A stretch of 64,000 nucleotides of DNA from Rhodococcus triatomae BKS 15-14. Its GTDB lineage: Bacteria; Actinomycetota; Actinomycetes; Mycobacteriales; Mycobacteriaceae. The stretch is taken from the NCBI GenBank assembly GCA_000341795.1, contig AODO01000012.1:1-64000 (forward strand). Reading direction: 5' to 3'. A program made the translations under genes and the position numbers. Below the pieces are notes generated by a model. That model searched no databases and was not told where the DNA came from. It was given only the letters and a program-made list of their open reading frames with translations. How positions within the stretch are numbered: position 1 is the stretch's first letter; each line of letters starts with the position of its first letter. Shown piece by piece: positions 1 to 10,875 of the stretch.

Positions 1-2
1 CC

Positions 3-1262
3 GACCTGCCGCTGGTCACGATCGACCCGCCGACGTCGATGGACCTGGACCAGGCGCTGCACCTGGAACGGACGGACGCCGGATTCGTTCTGCACTACGC
101 GATCGCGGATGTCGCAGCGGTCGTACGCCCCGGCGGCGCCCTCGACGTCGAGACCCGGCGGCGCGGACAGACGTACTACCTGCCCGACGGATCGGTGCCG
201 CTGCATCCGACGGTGCTGTCGGAGGGCGCGGCCAGCCTGCTGCCGGATCGGGAACGTCCTGCCGCGCTGTGGCGGATCGAGCTCGACGAGCACGCCGAGC
301 CCGTCGCGGTAGACGTCCGCCGTGCCCTGGTGCGGTCGGTGGCACGTTTCGACTACGCCGGGGTGCAGGCGGATTTCCTGAGGGGAACGCTGCATTCGTC
401 GATCTCCGCACTTCCCGAGTTCGGCAGGCTCCGGTCGGCGTCGGCCCTGCGACGCGGCGCGATCGAGCTGAAACTGCCCGAACAGGCCGTGGTGGCCGAC
501 GGCGAGGGGTGGCGCCTGGAGGTGGAGCCGCGCACCGAGGCCGACGACTGGAACGCCGAGGTCTCCCTGCTGACCGGGATGTGCGCGGCGCGGATGATGC
601 TTGCCGCGCGGATCGGGCTGGTGCGGACGTTGCCGCCCGCACCGGCCGACGCGATCGCCGCGCTCCGCCGGTCGGCCCGGTCGCTGGGACTGCCCTGGCC
701 GCAGGACGTTCCGGTCGGGACGATGCTCGCGGGTCTCGATCCCAACACTCCGGAGGCGCTCGCGATGATGAGCGATGCGACGGCGTTGCTGCGCGGAGCC
801 GACTACGCGGATTTCGACGGCGGGGTCCCGGACCTGACGGTCCATGCGGGTATCGGCGCCCCCTACGCCCACGTGACCGCGCCGCTGCGGCGGCTGGGAG
901 ACCGGTTCGCCATCGAGGTGTGTCTCGCGGTGTGCGCGGGTGAGGAGGTGCCGCAGTGGGTTCGGCGCGCGCTGCCGCAGCTTCCCGCCACGATGCGCGG
1001 GTCGGATCAGGTGGCGGGCAGGGTCGACCGGGCCTGCGTCGACCTGGCAGAGGCCAGTGTGCTCGGCGATCGGGTGGGCGAGATCTTCGACGCCGTCGTG
1101 CTGCGATCCGCGGAACGCAAGCGTGACGCCGAGGTGTTCGTCCTGGACCCGATCGTCATCGCGCGGTGTGCGGGCGACCCGCCCGAGGGTGTGCGGATAC
1201 CGGTGCGTCTCGTCTCCGCGGACGCCGTGACGCGCCGGGTGCAGTTCGCGTACGAGCCGTGA
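3..1262 (+). CDS. RNB-domain 3'-5' exoribonuclease (RNase II/R family), 5'-truncated by the window edge
   Basis: The frame is open from the first bases of the window, so the true start lies upstream. The visible protein (about 419 residues) opens in the RNB catalytic core: the segment TIDPPTSMDLDQAL is the acidic metal-binding motif of RNase II/R enzymes, which degrade RNA from the 3' end. Three of the four usual Asp residues are present; the fourth is Gln (codon 51-53). The late segment GIGAPYAHVTAPLRRLGDR is the conserved RNB region ending in the Arg motif. No S1 domain is seen after the core; the C-terminal 100 residues are a short tail. The next gene is convergent. Family assignment is firm; the exact substrate is not known. 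Confidence 0.9.
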   Translation, partial: DLPLVTIDPPTSMDLDQALHLERTDAGFVLHYAIADVAAVVRPGGALDVETRRRGQTYYLPDGSVPLHPTVLSEGAASLLPDRERPAALWRIELDEHAEPVAVDVRRALVRSVARFDYAGVQADFLRGTLHSSISALPEFGRLRSASALRRGAIELKLPEQAVVADGEGWRLEVEPRTEADDWNAEVSLLTGMCAARMMLAARIGLVRTLPPAPADAIAALRRSARSLGLPWPQDVPVGTMLAGLDPNTPEALAMMSDATALLRGADYADFDGGVPDLTVHAGIGAPYAHVTAPLRRLGDRFAIEVCLAVCAGEEVPQWVRRALPQLPATMRGSDQVAGRVDRACVDLAEASVLGDRVGEIFDAVVLRSAERKRDAEVFVLDPIVIARCAGDPPEGVRIPVRLVSADAVTRRVQFAYEP

Positions 1263-1280
1263 CACGCCCTGGCGGGTCCG

Positions 1281-2141
1281 CTAGGGCGTACCTCGTCGCC
1301 GCACGACGTTCAGCGCCCGGCGTCCCGCCTTGCTCGACGTCCGCGCCCGGCGGGTTTCCAGGGCCGCGACGACACCGTACGTGAAGGTGTCCTCTCCCGC
1401 GGCCCGCGCTCGGTCGGCGGCCGCGAGCACCTCGTCACGGGCGACGACGGCGTCCTGATGGGTGCCGAGCACCGTCTGCAGATCCTCGGCCGCGGAGGCG
1501 ATCCGCTCGGCTCCGGACCTCGACGCGCTGAGCGCCTCGCCGGCGTACCGCAGTGCTTTCGCTCGTTTGCGGGTTCGGTGCAGGGCCGTGTCGGGGCCGG
1601 GGGACGTGGCGTCCGAGCGCAGTCCCGCCCGCCGTCCCGCCTTCAGCACGCGACGCCGGGCCCGCCGGAACTCCTTGCGAGGCCGGCCGGAAGGTGCGGG
1701 TCGTTCGCACAGCCCCTCCAGGTCTGACAGGAGCGCCGTGAATCGCGGACTCGCGAGTGCGTCCACCGCCTCGCCGTGCGCGACGCGGTATCGGTCGCGG
1801 TAGGCATCGACCAGCCGGTACCGTGCCGTACCTCGGACCAGGTGCGGCGACAGACCGTCCAGCACCTCCGCGAAGTGGTCGGCGAGCACCTCCGCGTCCC
1901 GTGCTTCACCGAGAACCGTTCCGAGCCAGCGTAACTCGTCGCGAACCGCCTCCGACCGGGGGAACGTCGTCGAGTACGTCCGGAGGACACTCCGCAACCG
2001 GCGGGCTGTCACGCGCATCTGGTGCACCGCATCCGGTTCGTTCGCGCGTACCGCGTCCGTGGCGGCGGTCAGTCGCCGCGTCAGTGCACGGGCGTGGTCG
2101 ACCACCGCCGCCCGGTCCCGCCGCCTCCGTGTGCCCACCAC
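1281..2141 (-). CDS. CHAD domain protein
   Basis: A 286-residue protein made almost wholly of a CHAD domain, an all-helical fold with conserved His and Arg/Lys residues that binds polyphosphate. The signature VHQMRVTARRLRS lies near residue 40, and a second basic helical repeat (LHRTRKRAKALRYAGE) near 190. In many bacteria CHAD is fused to a CYTH triphosphate domain; here CYTH is absent, so this is a CHAD-only form. The start is GTG, followed at once by a second GTG, so either could be used. It is convergent with the RNB gene, with a gap of only 18 bp. No operon partner is evident. The role in polyphosphate granules is known only at family level. Confidence 0.85.
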   Translation of the reverse strand: MVGTRRRRDRAAVVDHARALTRRLTAATDAVRANEPDAVHQMRVTARRLRSVLRTYSTTFPRSEAVRDELRWLGTVLGEARDAEVLADHFAEVLDGLSPHLVRGTARYRLVDAYRDRYRVAHGEAVDALASPRFTALLSDLEGLCERPAPSGRPRKEFRRARRRVLKAGRRAGLRSDATSPGPDTALHRTRKRAKALRYAGEALSASRSGAERIASAAEDLQTVLGTHQDAVVARDEVLAAADRARAAGEDTFTYGVVAALETRRARTSSKAGRRALNVVRRRGTP

Positions 2142-2179
2142 TCAGGTGTACCGCACGAGGCGATGCGGCGCAGGGTTGG

Positions 2180-3202
2180 TCAGCGCCCGCGGAACGCGTC
2201 CGTCGCCTCGATCAGGCGGTCGGTGATGCCGGGTTCCGCCGCCGCGTGCCCCGCGTCGTCGACGATGTGCAGGCGTGCCGACGGCCACGCCCGGTGCAAC
2301 GCCCACGCCGTCGTCACCGGGCACACGACGTCGTACCGGCCCTGCACGATCACGGCGGGGATGTGCGCGATCGCGCCGATCCGATCCAGCAGCTGATTCT
2401 CCTCGAGGAACCCGTGATTGACGAAGTAGTGGTTCTCGATCCGGGCGAACGCGAGGGCGAACCGCTCCTCGGCGCTGCGGTCCACGTGCTCCTGCTTCGG
2501 GACGAGTTCGCTCGTCGAGCCCTCCCACGTCGACCACGCGACGGCGGCCGCGGTCGCGACGTCGGGATCCGGATCGTGCAGCAGCCGGTGGTACGCCTCC
2601 ACCAGGTCGCCGTCGCGGTCGGTCTCCGGGACCGCGGCGACGAACTGCTCCCACCGGTCCGGGAAGATCGCGCTCGCGCCGCCGTTGTAGTACCAGTCGA
2701 TCTCGCTGCGCCGCAGCAGGAAGACCCCGCGCAGTACCAGCTCGGTGACTCGGTCCGGGTGGGCCTGCGCATACGCCAGCGCCAGGGTCGAACCCCACGA
2801 ACCGCCGAACACCTGCCACCGTTCGACGCCGAGGTGCTCCCGCAACTTCTCGATGTCGGCGATCAGGTGGCCGGTCGTGTTGACCGACAGGTCCGCGCCG
2901 TCCGCGACGTGCGGTGTGGACCGACCACAGCCGCGCTGGTCGAACAGGACGATGCGGTACGCCTCCGGGTCGAAGAACCGGCGATGGTCCGGAGTGGTAC
3001 CGCCGCCCGGTCCGCCGTGCAGGAACACCACCGGCTTGCCGTCCGGATTCCCGCTCTGCTCCCACGCGATCGACTGCCCGTCACCGACGTCGAGCATGCC
3101 GGACAGGTGTGGCACGGTCGGAGGGTACGGAGTGCGGATCGCCCGTGCGGTGTGCATTCCCGGGGCCGATTCTCCGCTGTGCTTCCGCTGGTCGTGTTCC
3201 AC
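2180..3202 (-). CDS. pip: Proline iminopeptidase (alpha/beta hydrolase, S33)
   Basis: Releases N-terminal proline from peptides; cytoplasmic, no signal peptide. The alpha/beta-hydrolase hallmarks of the S33 family are clear: oxyanion motif HGGPGGG near residue 64, FDQRGCGRS near 90, nucleophile motif GGSWGS with Ser135, a late Asp in GRYDVVCPV and His in DDAGHAA. Length 340 is slightly above the usual 310-320 because of an N-terminal extension. The annotated GTG start immediately follows the stop of the upstream lipoprotein gene (TGAGTG), which suggests translational coupling; an internal ATG at residue 16 (base 3157) is an alternative start nearer the family length. Identity as a proline iminopeptidase is strong, since the motif set and spacing differ from general hydrolases. 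Confidence 0.9.
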   Translation of the reverse strand: MEHDQRKHSGESAPGMHTARAIRTPYPPTVPHLSGMLDVGDGQSIAWEQSGNPDGKPVVFLHGGPGGGTTPDHRRFFDPEAYRIVLFDQRGCGRSTPHVADGADLSVNTTGHLIADIEKLREHLGVERWQVFGGSWGSTLALAYAQAHPDRVTELVLRGVFLLRRSEIDWYYNGGASAIFPDRWEQFVAAVPETDRDGDLVEAYHRLLHDPDPDVATAAAVAWSTWEGSTSELVPKQEHVDRSAEERFALAFARIENHYFVNHGFLEENQLLDRIGAIAHIPAVIVQGRYDVVCPVTTAWALHRAWPSARLHIVDDAGHAAAEPGITDRLIEATDAFRGR

Positions 3203-3649
3203 TCAGAATCCGATCAGCCCGGTGGCGAGATCGGGGATCTCGAGGGCGTAGAGGGCGCCGTCGCGCACATCGGGACACTGTGCGGTGGTGATGACGTCGA
3301 TCCGCGCCTTGTGCGCGATCAGGTCGATCATGTTGATGCCGTTCTGCGCCGCCCAACTGCCGACGACGGTGTTCAACCCACCCTTGCCGATGGTCGGCGT
3401 GTAGGTCCGCCAGTTCTGCAGCTGGGACTCCATCTCCGAGCACAACTGCTCGGCCTGCGTCGTCGTCACACCACCCGAATCGCCGGGGATGACGGCACCC
3501 GGGGCCGTTCCTGTCGCGCCACCGTCGGGCGACGGTGCCGGCGCCGCCGTCGGGGCGGGCTCGGGGGTGGTGTCGTTCGCGCAGCCCGCCGTCCCGGCGA
3601 GAAGGGCCACGGACCCGGCAACGGCGAACGCGTAACGGCGGAAAGGCAT
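3203..3649 (-). CDS. Putative secreted lipoprotein of unknown function
   Basis: A 148-residue protein with a lipoprotein signal: MPFRRY, a hydrophobic stretch, then LLAGTAGCAN, placing the lipid-bearing Cys near residue 23. After it comes a low-complexity Thr/Pro/Ala linker of about 35 residues and a compact domain of some 90 residues containing two Cys (CSEM and QCPDV). I do not recognise a named enzyme family; the layout resembles small actinobacterial lipoproteins of the DUF732-like type, which is only a resemblance. The ATG at 3649 was preferred over an upstream in-frame Met at 3727 because it sits directly before the signal peptide. The stop touches the start of the iminopeptidase gene, so the two are probably cotranscribed. 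Confidence 0.75.
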   Translation of the reverse strand: MPFRRYAFAVAGSVALLAGTAGCANDTTPEPAPTAAPAPSPDGGATGTAPGAVIPGDSGGVTTTQAEQLCSEMESQLQNWRTYTPTIGKGGLNTVVGSWAAQNGINMIDLIAHKARIDVITTAQCPDVRDGALYALEIPDLATGLIGF

Positions 3650-3815
3650 TGTGGCGACCCCAGTGTCTCGGCCCGGCGTGCCGGGCGGTGTACATCGGAC
3701 GGTGCCGTGCTCGCCCGGAGCGAGCACGGCACCGTCGAGTGTGCCACCGATGTGTGGGCCGAATGTCGCATCGTGCGCGCTGCACGTGCCTCGTGTGACC
3801 TACGCCCCACCGGGA

Positions 3816-4682
3816 TCAGAAGCTGTGTTCCTCCGCGGGGAAGGTGCCCGCCCGGACCTCGTCCGCGTACGCCGCGGCGGCACCGTGGAGCGCGTCCCCG
3901 ACGGCGGCGAACTGCTTGACGAACTTCGCGGTCTTCCCGCCGGTGTACCCGGCCATGTCCTGCCAGACCAGCACCTGCGCGTCGCACTCGACGCCGGCGC
4001 CGATGCCGACGGTCGGGATGGTCAGCTTGCGGGTGACCTGCCCGGCGATCTCCGCCGGGACCATCTCCATGACCACCGAGAACGCGCCGGCCTCCTGGAC
4101 CGCGATCGCGTCCGCGACGAGCTGCTCGGCGCCGTCGCCGCGGCCCTGCACGCGGAATCCGCCGAGGCTGTTCACCGACTGCGGGGTGAAGCCGATGTGC
4201 GCCATGACCGGGATGCCGGCGGCGGTGATCGCAGCGATCTGGGGTGCCACGCGCTCGCCACCCTCGAGCTTGACGGCGTGCGCGAGGCCCTCCTTCATGA
4301 AGCGCGTCGCGGTCGCCAGAGCCTGCTCGGGCGATGCCTCGTAGGTGCCGAAGGGCAGATCGGCGACGACGAGCGCGTGCGGCGCCCCCCGGACGACCCC
4401 GCGGACCAGCGGGATCAGCTCGTCGATCGTGATGGGCACGGTGGTGTCGTAGCCGTAGACGACGTTCGCGGCGGAGTCGCCGACGAGCAGCACGGGGATT
4501 CCCGCCTCGTCGAAGATGCGGGCGGTGGAGTAGTCGTACGCGGTGAGCATGCCCCAGCGCTGTCCCTCGGCCTTCATGGCCTGCAGGTGGTGAGTGCGGA
4601 TCTTGGTGCGCTTCGGCGCGGGCGCCGCCGGTGTGCCGCCGTAGAGGGAGGTGGCGGTGTCGGACGCAGAGGTGTTGGACAT
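3816..4682 (-). CDS. panB: 3-methyl-2-oxobutanoate hydroxymethyltransferase (pantothenate synthesis)
   Basis: Catalyses transfer of a hydroxymethyl group from methylene-tetrahydrofolate to 3-methyl-2-oxobutanoate, the first committed step of pantothenate synthesis. The 288-residue TIM-barrel shows the family blocks: [57 protein letters not shown] and the late [20 protein letters not shown], which includes metal and substrate ligands. The start at 4682 (MSNTSAS) follows a ribosome-binding site AAAGGGA at a good distance; a long upstream open extension is ignored because it lies in antisense low-complexity DNA. A 25-residue Ala/Pro/Thr N-terminal extension is typical of mycobacterial and rhodococcal PanB. 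The gene stands alone and is divergent from the Hip1-like hydrolase, as in M. tuberculosis. Confidence 0.97.
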   Translation of the reverse strand: MSNTSASDTATSLYGGTPAAPAPKRTKIRTHHLQAMKAEGQRWGMLTAYDYSTARIFDEAGIPVLLVGDSAANVVYGYDTTVPITIDELIPLVRGVVRGAPHALVVADLPFGTYEASPEQALATATRFMKEGLAHAVKLEGGERVAPQIAAITAAGIPVMAHIGFTPQSVNSLGGFRVQGRGDGAEQLVADAIAVQEAGAFSVVMEMVPAEIAGQVTRKLTIPTVGIGAGVECDAQVLVWQDMAGYTGGKTAKFVKQFAAVGDALHGAAAAYADEVRAGTFPAEEHSF

Positions 4683-4882
4683 CAGTGTCCCTTTCGTGCC
4701 TCGAGGCCCAGTGCGGGTCCCCGGGTTGTGGGTGATGACCCCCACAGTCTGCCACCGTGCGGTGGGGTTCGGGCCGTGCGGTTCGTCACATCCGCCGCCT
4801 GGTCGTCCCCGTGATCGACCGCCTGACCGGGGCGGATCCCGAACCGACGGCGCCGGCGGGGCGGCGTGGCACCATCGACGCC

Positions 4883-6457
4883 ATGCGAATGGGGACTGCC
4901 GACCGGCGTTGGGCGACCGCGGTCGCGTTGGCCGCGGCCGTGGTACTGACGGTCGCGGGCTGTGCGGGCTCGGGCGGCGAGGAGACGGACGCTGCCGACG
5001 GGCGGACCGAGTCTCCCGTGGCGTCCTCGGCGGCGCCGCCCGGACTGGAGGCCTTCTACGGCCAGACGGTGTCGTGGGGGTCGTGCGACGACTTCGAGAC
5101 CGACGGCCCGCTCGCGAGCCGGTTGGAGTGCGCCCGCGTGACGGTGCCGGTGAACTACGACGAGCCCGACGGCGCGACCGCACAGATCGCGATCTCGCGA
5201 AGCCCCGCCACGGGCGACCGCATCGGGTCGCTGCTGGTCAACCCGGGCGGCCCGGGAGCGTCGGGGCTCGCGATGGCGAACGTCGCCGACATGACGGAAC
5301 TCGCCGGGCGTTTCGACGTGGTCGGGTTCGACCCACGCGGCATCGGTGCGTCGACGCCGCAGGTCCGGTGCCTGACGGACGCCGAGTTCGACGCCGACCG
5401 GGCCGACCCCAGGGTCGACATGAGTCCGGAGGGGATCGCGCACGCCGAAGCGGTCAACGCCGACTACGCCGCGAAGTGCGCCGAACGGACGGGCGACGAC
5501 TTCCTCGCCCACGTCGGCACCCGAGAGGTGGTCCGCGACATGGACGTCATCCGAGCGGTGCTCGGGGACGAGCAGTTGACCTACCTCGGGTTCTCGTACG
5601 GAACGCGGATCGGCAGCGAGTACGCGGAGGCGTTCCCCGGCAACGTACGGGCGATGGTCCTCGACGGCGCCATCGACCCGGAACAGGATCCGGTCCAGTC
5701 GATGGTGCTGCAGGCGGCGGGGTTCCAGCAGGCGTTCGACGACTTCGCCGCGAACTGCGTGACCGTCGCCGGGTGCCCGCTCGGATCGGATCCGGCACAG
5801 GTGAATGCGCGGTTCCGGGCGTTGGTGGACCCGTTGATCGAGAACCCCGCCGAGACGACGGATCCCCGTGGCCTCGGTTACCAGGACGCGATCACCGGCG
5901 TGCAGCAGGCGCTGTACTCGCCGCAGTTGTGGGGTGCGCTGCGCAGCGGGTTGTCGGCGCTCGCCGACGGACGGGGCGATTCGCTGCTGATGCTGGCGGA
6001 CCAGTACCAGGGCCGCCGCGACGACGGCACGTACGCGAACATCAACGACGCGTTCAACGCGATCCGCTGCGTGGACGATCCGCCGGTGACCGATCGCGAG
6101 GTGGTCGGGGCCGGGGACGTCGCCTACCGGCAGGCCGCCCCGTTCCTCGACGACGGTCGCGGTACCGGCGCGGCACCCCTGGACACGTGCGCCTTCTGGC
6201 CGGTACCTGCGTCGGCGACCCCGCACCAGGCGAACGCACCGGGACTCGCGCCGGTCGTCGTGGTGTCGACGACACAGGACCCGGCCACGCCGTACCAGGC
6301 CGGGGTGGATCTGGCGAAGCAGCTCGGCGCGTCGCTCATCACCTATCGCGGTACGCAGCACACGGTCGCGTTGAACGGGGTGGCGTGCGTGGACGATCCG
6401 GTGGTGTCGTACCTGATCGACCTGCAGATTCCGGCCGCTGATCTCACGTGTTCATAA
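4883..6457 (+). CDS. Secreted lipoprotein serine hydrolase/peptidase, Hip1/CaeA-like (TAP-type alpha/beta hydrolase)
   Basis: A 524-residue exported enzyme related to mycobacterial Hip1 (Rv2224c), a cell-envelope serine protease/esterase. The N-terminus has a lipoprotein signal ending [13 protein letters not shown], predicting lipidation near residue 28. Catalytic residues can be placed: nucleophile Ser238 in [10 protein letters not shown], Asp466 in [13 protein letters not shown] and His493 in GTQHTVAL, with the oxyanion segment NPGGPGASG near residue 120. The C-terminal part is the TAP-like domain common to tripeptidyl aminopeptidases of actinobacteria. The ATG at 4883 was chosen because the signal peptide begins there; in-frame sequence upstream is antisense to the panB promoter region. 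Position between panB and glnA2 matches M. tuberculosis, although only one copy is present here. Confidence 0.88.
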   Translation: MRMGTADRRWATAVALAAAVVLTVAGCAGSGGEETDAADGRTESPVASSAAPPGLEAFYGQTVSWGSCDDFETDGPLASRLECARVTVPVNYDEPDGATAQIAISRSPATGDRIGSLLVNPGGPGASGLAMANVADMTELAGRFDVVGFDPRGIGASTPQVRCLTDAEFDADRADPRVDMSPEGIAHAEAVNADYAAKCAERTGDDFLAHVGTREVVRDMDVIRAVLGDEQLTYLGFSYGTRIGSEYAEAFPGNVRAMVLDGAIDPEQDPVQSMVLQAAGFQQAFDDFAANCVTVAGCPLGSDPAQVNARFRALVDPLIENPAETTDPRGLGYQDAITGVQQALYSPQLWGALRSGLSALADGRGDSLLMLADQYQGRRDDGTYANINDAFNAIRCVDDPPVTDREVVGAGDVAYRQAAPFLDDGRGTGAAPLDTCAFWPVPASATPHQANAPGLAPVVVVSTTQDPATPYQAGVDLAKQLGASLITYRGTQHTVALNGVACVDDPVVSYLIDLQIPAADLTCS

Positions 6458-6496
6458 CCACCCCGGCGATGTAACACAGATTTAACGCGATGTGCC

Positions 6497-6502
6497 TACT
6501 CT
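6497..6502 (+). promoter_or_regulatory. -10 box of a probable leaderless promoter for glnA2
   Basis: TACTCT fits the actinobacterial TAnnnT consensus and is followed by 7 nt and then the ATG at 6510, with no Shine-Dalgarno between. The transcript would begin at or next to the start codon. Upstream, at 6471-6486, lies GTAAC-N6-TTAAC, an imperfect GlnR-like repeat. Confidence 0.55.
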
Positions 6503-6509
6503 CGCGTGC

Positions 6510-7850
6510 ATGGATCGCCAAATGGAATTCGTGCTCCGGACCCTCGAAGAGCGCGACATTCGTTTCGTTCGACTGTGGTTCACCGATGTACTCGGGTATC
6601 TCAAGTCGGTGGCGATCGCTCCGGCCGAACTCGAGGGTGCGTTCGCGGAGGGCATCGGCTTCGACGGCTCCGCCATCGAGGGCTTCTCGCGGGTCTCGGA
6701 GGCCGACACCGTCGCGCTCCCGGACCCGTCGACCTTCCAGATCCTGCCGTGGGAGCACAAGGACGGCAGGCAGCACTCGGCCCGCATGTTCTGCGACATC
6801 GCCATGCCGGACGGCACGCCGTCGTGGGCGGACCCGCGCCACGTGCTGCGCCGCCAGCTCGGCAAGGCCAGCGACCTCGGTTTCAGCTGCTACGTGCACC
6901 CCGAGATCGAGTTCTTCCTGCTCGAGAACGGCCCCCTCGACGGGACGCCGCCGATCCCCGCGGACACCGGCGGATACTTCGACCAGGCCGTTCACGACTC
7001 GGCGCCGCACTTCCGCAGGCACGCCATCGACGCCCTCGAGCAGATGGGCATCTCCGTCGAGTTCAGCCACCACGAGACCGCTCCGGGCCAGCAGGAGATC
7101 GACCTGCGGTACGCGGACGCGCTGTCGATGGCGGACAACGTGATGACCTTCCGTTACGTCGTCAAGGAGGTCGCGCGGGCCGAGGGCGTGCGCGCGTCCT
7201 TCATGCCGAAGCCGTTCGCGGACCACGCCGGTTCGGCGATGCACACCCACATGAGCCTGTTCGAGGGTGAGAACAACGCGTTCCACAACCCGGACGACCC
7301 GATGCAGCTGTCGGCGACGGGCAAGGCGTTCATCGCCGGAATCCTCGAACACGCCAGCGAGATCAGCGCGGTCACCAATCAGTGGGTGAACTCCTACAAG
7401 CGCCTGATCCACGGCGGCGAGGCCCCCACCGCGGCGTCCTGGGGCCCGTCGAACCGGTCCGCGCTCGTGCGGGTCCCGATGTACACCCCGAACAAGGCGT
7501 CGTCGCGTCGCGTCGAGATCCGGAGCCCCGACTCGGCGTGCAACCCGTACCTGACGTTCGCCGTGCTGCTCGCCGCAGGCCTCCGCGGTATCGAGAAGGG
7601 GTACGAACTTCCGCCCGAGGCCGAGGACGACGTGTGGTCGCTGACGTCGGCCGAGCGTCGCGCGATGGGCTACAAGGAACTTCCCGGCAGCCTCGGCGAG
7701 GCGCTGGAGGAGATGGAGAAGTCCGAGCTGGTCGCGGAAACGTTGGGCGAGCACGTCTTCGACTTCTTCCTCCGCAACAAGCGGCGGGAATGGGCGGAGT
7801 ACCGCAGCAAGGTCACGCCCTTCGAGCTCCAGAGCTACCTCGGTCTGTAA
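6510..7850 (+). CDS. glnA2: Glutamine synthetase-like enzyme GlnA2 (type I family)
   Basis: Member of the glutamine synthetase family, nearly colinear with M. tuberculosis GlnA2. It would ligate an amine to glutamate using ATP; the in-vivo substrate of GlnA2 paralogs is not settled and some act on polyamines. Visible blocks: FRIxxDVLG-like N-terminus, [10 protein letters not shown] near residue 50, HPEIEFFLL near 130 with metal-binding Glu, [16 protein letters not shown] near 230, the NRSALVRVP and [16 protein letters not shown] segments at the active site. Length 446 is that of the family. The ATG at 6510 (MDRQMEF) matches the mycobacterial start; an earlier ATG at 6492 would overlap the promoter. 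It lacks the NLYDLPPEE-type adenylylation loop. glnE follows 7 bp downstream, so the pair is one operon. Confidence 0.93.
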   Translation: MDRQMEFVLRTLEERDIRFVRLWFTDVLGYLKSVAIAPAELEGAFAEGIGFDGSAIEGFSRVSEADTVALPDPSTFQILPWEHKDGRQHSARMFCDIAMPDGTPSWADPRHVLRRQLGKASDLGFSCYVHPEIEFFLLENGPLDGTPPIPADTGGYFDQAVHDSAPHFRRHAIDALEQMGISVEFSHHETAPGQQEIDLRYADALSMADNVMTFRYVVKEVARAEGVRASFMPKPFADHAGSAMHTHMSLFEGENNAFHNPDDPMQLSATGKAFIAGILEHASEISAVTNQWVNSYKRLIHGGEAPTAASWGPSNRSALVRVPMYTPNKASSRRVEIRSPDSACNPYLTFAVLLAAGLRGIEKGYELPPEAEDDVWSLTSAERRAMGYKELPGSLGEALEEMEKSELVAETLGEHVFDFFLRNKRREWAEYRSKVTPFELQSYLGL

Positions 7851-7857
7851 GCCGACG

Positions 7858-10800
7858 ATGGTCAAGCCTCCCACCGCCAGGTCCACCATCCCCGGCGTCG
7901 GTCGACTCGGCCTGGTCGAGCCGACGGCGCCCGCCGAACTGGCTGCACTGGACTGGGTGAACACCGACAGCGTCGAGTTGCTGTGGTCGCTCTCCCGCGC
8001 CGCGAACGCAGACCTCGCGTTGCGGACGCTGGTCCGTGTCAAGGACGCACTCGGGGCGGAGGGCTGGGCGGAACTCGACGCGGAGCTGCGGACCGACACC
8101 GGGCTGCGCGGCAGGCTGTTCGGCATCCTCGGCGCGTCGACCGCGCTCGGTGACCACCTGGCGGCCGAACCGCAGCGGTGGACGATGCTCCGCGGCCGGG
8201 TGGAGTTGCCGACGAAACAGCAACTCGTCGACGAGTTGCTGGCGTCGGTCGGGGCGGTGCCGGACGGTTCGGCGTCCCCGACGAACCTGGTGTACCGCGC
8301 GGCGGTGACGGGTCCCGAGGCGGTGCAGGCGCTGCGGAGCACCTACCGGAACCAGATGATGCTGCTCGCGGCGATGGATCTGGCCGCGATCGTCGAGAAC
8401 GAGCCGGTGATCCCGTACCAGGTTGTCGGGCACCAGCTTTCCGACATGGCGGATGCGGCGCTGACGGCGGCGCTGTCGGTCGCCGTCGCGACGATCCACC
8501 CGGACGGGCCGTGCCCGATCCGGCTCGCCGTCATCGCGATGGGCAAATGCGGTGCGCGGGAACTGAACTACGTCAGCGACGTCGACGTCGTCTTCGTCGC
8601 GGAGCCGGCGGACTCGTCCGCCAGCCGGCTCGCTGGCGAGATGATGCGAATCGGCACGTCGGCGTTCTTCGAGGTCGACGCCGCACTCCGTCCGGAGGGC
8701 AAGCGCGGTGAACTGGTCCGCACCCTCGACTCGCACGTCGCCTACTACGAGCGGTGGGCGAAGACGTGGGAGTTCCAGGCGCTGCTGAAGGCCCGCCCCG
8801 CCACCGGCGATCTCGCACTCGGCCAGGACTACCACGACGCCCTGAATCCGAAGGTGTGGACCGCGGCGGAGCGCGAGGACTTCGTACCGGAGGTGCAGGC
8901 GATGCGCCGTCGGGTCGAGGAGATGGTGCCCCCGGAACTGCGTGAACGCGAGATCAAGCTGGGGCGGGGAAGTCTGCGGGACGTGGAGTTCGCCGTCCAG
9001 CTCCTGCAATTGGTGCACGGCCGCGCCGACGAGTCGCTGCGCGTGCAGAGCACGATCGACGCCCTGACCGCGCTGGCGGCGGGAGGGTACATCGGGCGCG
9101 ACGACGCCGCCAATCTCGCCGCATCCTACGAGTTCCTGCGGTTGATCGAGCATCGGCTCCAACTCCAGAAACTCAAGCGCACCCACACCCTGCCGCCCGC
9201 GGACGACGAGGAGGGGCTGCGCTGGCTCGCCCGGGCCGCACACATGCGTCCCGACGGTCGTCTCGATTCGCTCGGCGTCCTGAACGCCGAGGTCAAGCGG
9301 AATGCACTCCGGATTCGGCGGCTGCACGCCAAACTCTTCTACCGCCCGCTCCTCGACTCCGTCGCCCGCCTGGACAAGGAGGCGCTGGGACTGACGCCCG
9401 ACGCCGCGGTACGGCAGCTCGCGGCTCTCGGGTACTCCGCGCCCGAGAACGCCCTCGGGCACCTCAAGGCACTGACCTCCGGGGCGTCACGCAAGGGTCG
9501 AATCCAGGCGTTGCTCCTCCCGACGCTGCTCGAGTGGCTCAGTGACACACCGGATCCCGATGCGGGCCTGCTCGCATACCGGCGACTGTCGGATGCGCTG
9601 ATGGACGCGGAGTGGTACCTGCGCCTGCTCCGCGACGAGGGTGCGGTCGCGAAGCGACTGATGATCATCCTGGGCTCGTCCGCCTACCTTCCGGACCTGC
9701 TGATCAAGGCGCCGGACGTGCTCCGGACGTTCGCCGACGGCCCCAACGGACCCCGCATGCTGGACGTGGACCCGCAGGACGTGGCGAGAGGGATCCTCGC
9801 GTCGTCCGCGCGTTACGACGACCCGGCGCGTGCGGTCGCCGCGGCGCGATCACTGCGTCGCCACGAACTGGCGCGCGTGGCGTCCGCCGACGTACTCGGA
9901 CTCCTCGACGTGCCGCAGGTGTGCCGGGCGCTGTCCTCGGTGTGGACGGCCGTCCTCGGTGCCGCGCTCGATGCCGTCGTACGCGCGTCGGAAGCCGAAC
10001 TCGGAGACGAGGCACCGGCGACGATCGCGGTGATCGGCATGGGCAGGCTGGGCGGCAGCGAACTCGGATACGGCTCCGACGCGGACGTGCTGTTCGTCTG
10101 CGAGCCGCGTCCCGGCGCCGACGAGACGCGAGCCGTGAAGTGGGCCAACATGGTTGCCGACCGGGTACGGACCCTGCTCGGCGCGCCGAGCACCGATCCG
10201 CCGCTCGAGGTCGACACGGGGCTGCGACCGGAGGGCCGCAACGGTCCGGTGGTCCGCACCCTCGGGTCGTATCAGGCGTACTACCGGCAGTGGGCGCAGG
10301 CATGGGAGTTCCAGGCGCTGCTGCGCGCGAACGCCGTCACCGGCGACGCCGACCTCGGCCACCGCTTCCTCACGATGATCGACGAGTTCCGGTACCCCGA
10401 AGGCGGCGTCACCGAGTCGGTCGTACGTGAGATCCGCAGGATCAAGGCGCGGGTGGACTCGGAGCGGCTGCCTCGCGGCGCCGATCCCGCGACCCACACC
10501 AAGCTCGGTCGCGGTGGACTCGCCGACATCGAGTGGACGGTCCAGTTGATGCAGCTCCGGCACGCCGACGAGGTGCCCGGACTGCACAACACGTCGACAC
10601 TCGAGACGCTCGACGCCATCGGTGGGGCGGAACTGCTCGCCGAGACGGACGTGGAACTCCTCCGTGAATCGTGGCTCACCGCGACCAAGGCCCGCAATGC
10701 GCTGGTGCTGGTTCGCGGCAAGCCCGTCGATCAGCTGCCCGGACCGGGCCGGGTACTGTCCGCGGTGGCGCAGGTCGCCGGTTGGCCGGGTGGCGACGCC

Positions 10801-10875
10801 AACGAATTCCTCGACAACTACATGCGCGTGACCCGCCGGGCGAAGGCAGTGGTCGAGCGCGTGTTCGGGGCCTGA
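7858..10875 (+). CDS. glnE: Bifunctional glutamine synthetase adenylyltransferase/deadenylase
   Basis: Controls glutamine synthetase by adding AMP to a tyrosine of GlnA1 and removing it again. The 1005-residue protein holds two nucleotidyltransferase domains: an N-terminal deadenylylation half with [18 protein letters not shown] near residues 228-245 and a C-terminal adenylylation half with [20 protein letters not shown] near 727-746. Each is followed by its helical GlnD-PII-type domain (for example [12 protein letters not shown] near 365 and [12 protein letters not shown] near 882). Both catalytic Asp pairs are intact, so both activities should be present. The ATG lies 7 bp after the glnA2 stop. 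Its known target, Tyr406 of GlnA1, is encoded 13 kb further on in this window. Confidence 0.96.
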   Translation: MVKPPTARSTIPGVGRLGLVEPTAPAELAALDWVNTDSVELLWSLSRAANADLALRTLVRVKDALGAEGWAELDAELRTDTGLRGRLFGILGASTALGDHLAAEPQRWTMLRGRVELPTKQQLVDELLASVGAVPDGSASPTNLVYRAAVTGPEAVQALRSTYRNQMMLLAAMDLAAIVENEPVIPYQVVGHQLSDMADAALTAALSVAVATIHPDGPCPIRLAVIAMGKCGARELNYVSDVDVVFVAEPADSSASRLAGEMMRIGTSAFFEVDAALRPEGKRGELVRTLDSHVAYYERWAKTWEFQALLKARPATGDLALGQDYHDALNPKVWTAAEREDFVPEVQAMRRRVEEMVPPELREREIKLGRGSLRDVEFAVQLLQLVHGRADESLRVQSTIDALTALAAGGYIGRDDAANLAASYEFLRLIEHRLQLQKLKRTHTLPPADDEEGLRWLARAAHMRPDGRLDSLGVLNAEVKRNALRIRRLHAKLFYRPLLDSVARLDKEALGLTPDAAVRQLAALGYSAPENALGHLKALTSGASRKGRIQALLLPTLLEWLSDTPDPDAGLLAYRRLSDALMDAEWYLRLLRDEGAVAKRLMIILGSSAYLPDLLIKAPDVLRTFADGPNGPRMLDVDPQDVARGILASSARYDDPARAVAAARSLRRHELARVASADVLGLLDVPQVCRALSSVWTAVLGAALDAVVRASEAELGDEAPATIAVIGMGRLGGSELGYGSDADVLFVCEPRPGADETRAVKWANMVADRVRTLLGAPSTDPPLEVDTGLRPEGRNGPVVRTLGSYQAYYRQWAQAWEFQALLRANAVTGDADLGHRFLTMIDEFRYPEGGVTESVVREIRRIKARVDSERLPRGADPATHTKLGRGGLADIEWTVQLMQLRHADEVPGLHNTSTLETLDAIGGAELLAETDVELLRESWLTATKARNALVLVRGKPVDQLPGPGRVLSAVAQVAGWPGGDANEFLDNYMRVTRRAKAVVERVFGA

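Noticed and set aside
1757-3919. A 720-codon open frame on the + strand
   Set aside because: It runs antisense through the CHAD, iminopeptidase and lipoprotein genes, is Arg/Pro-rich low complexity and has no domain; long spurious frames are expected at this GC content.
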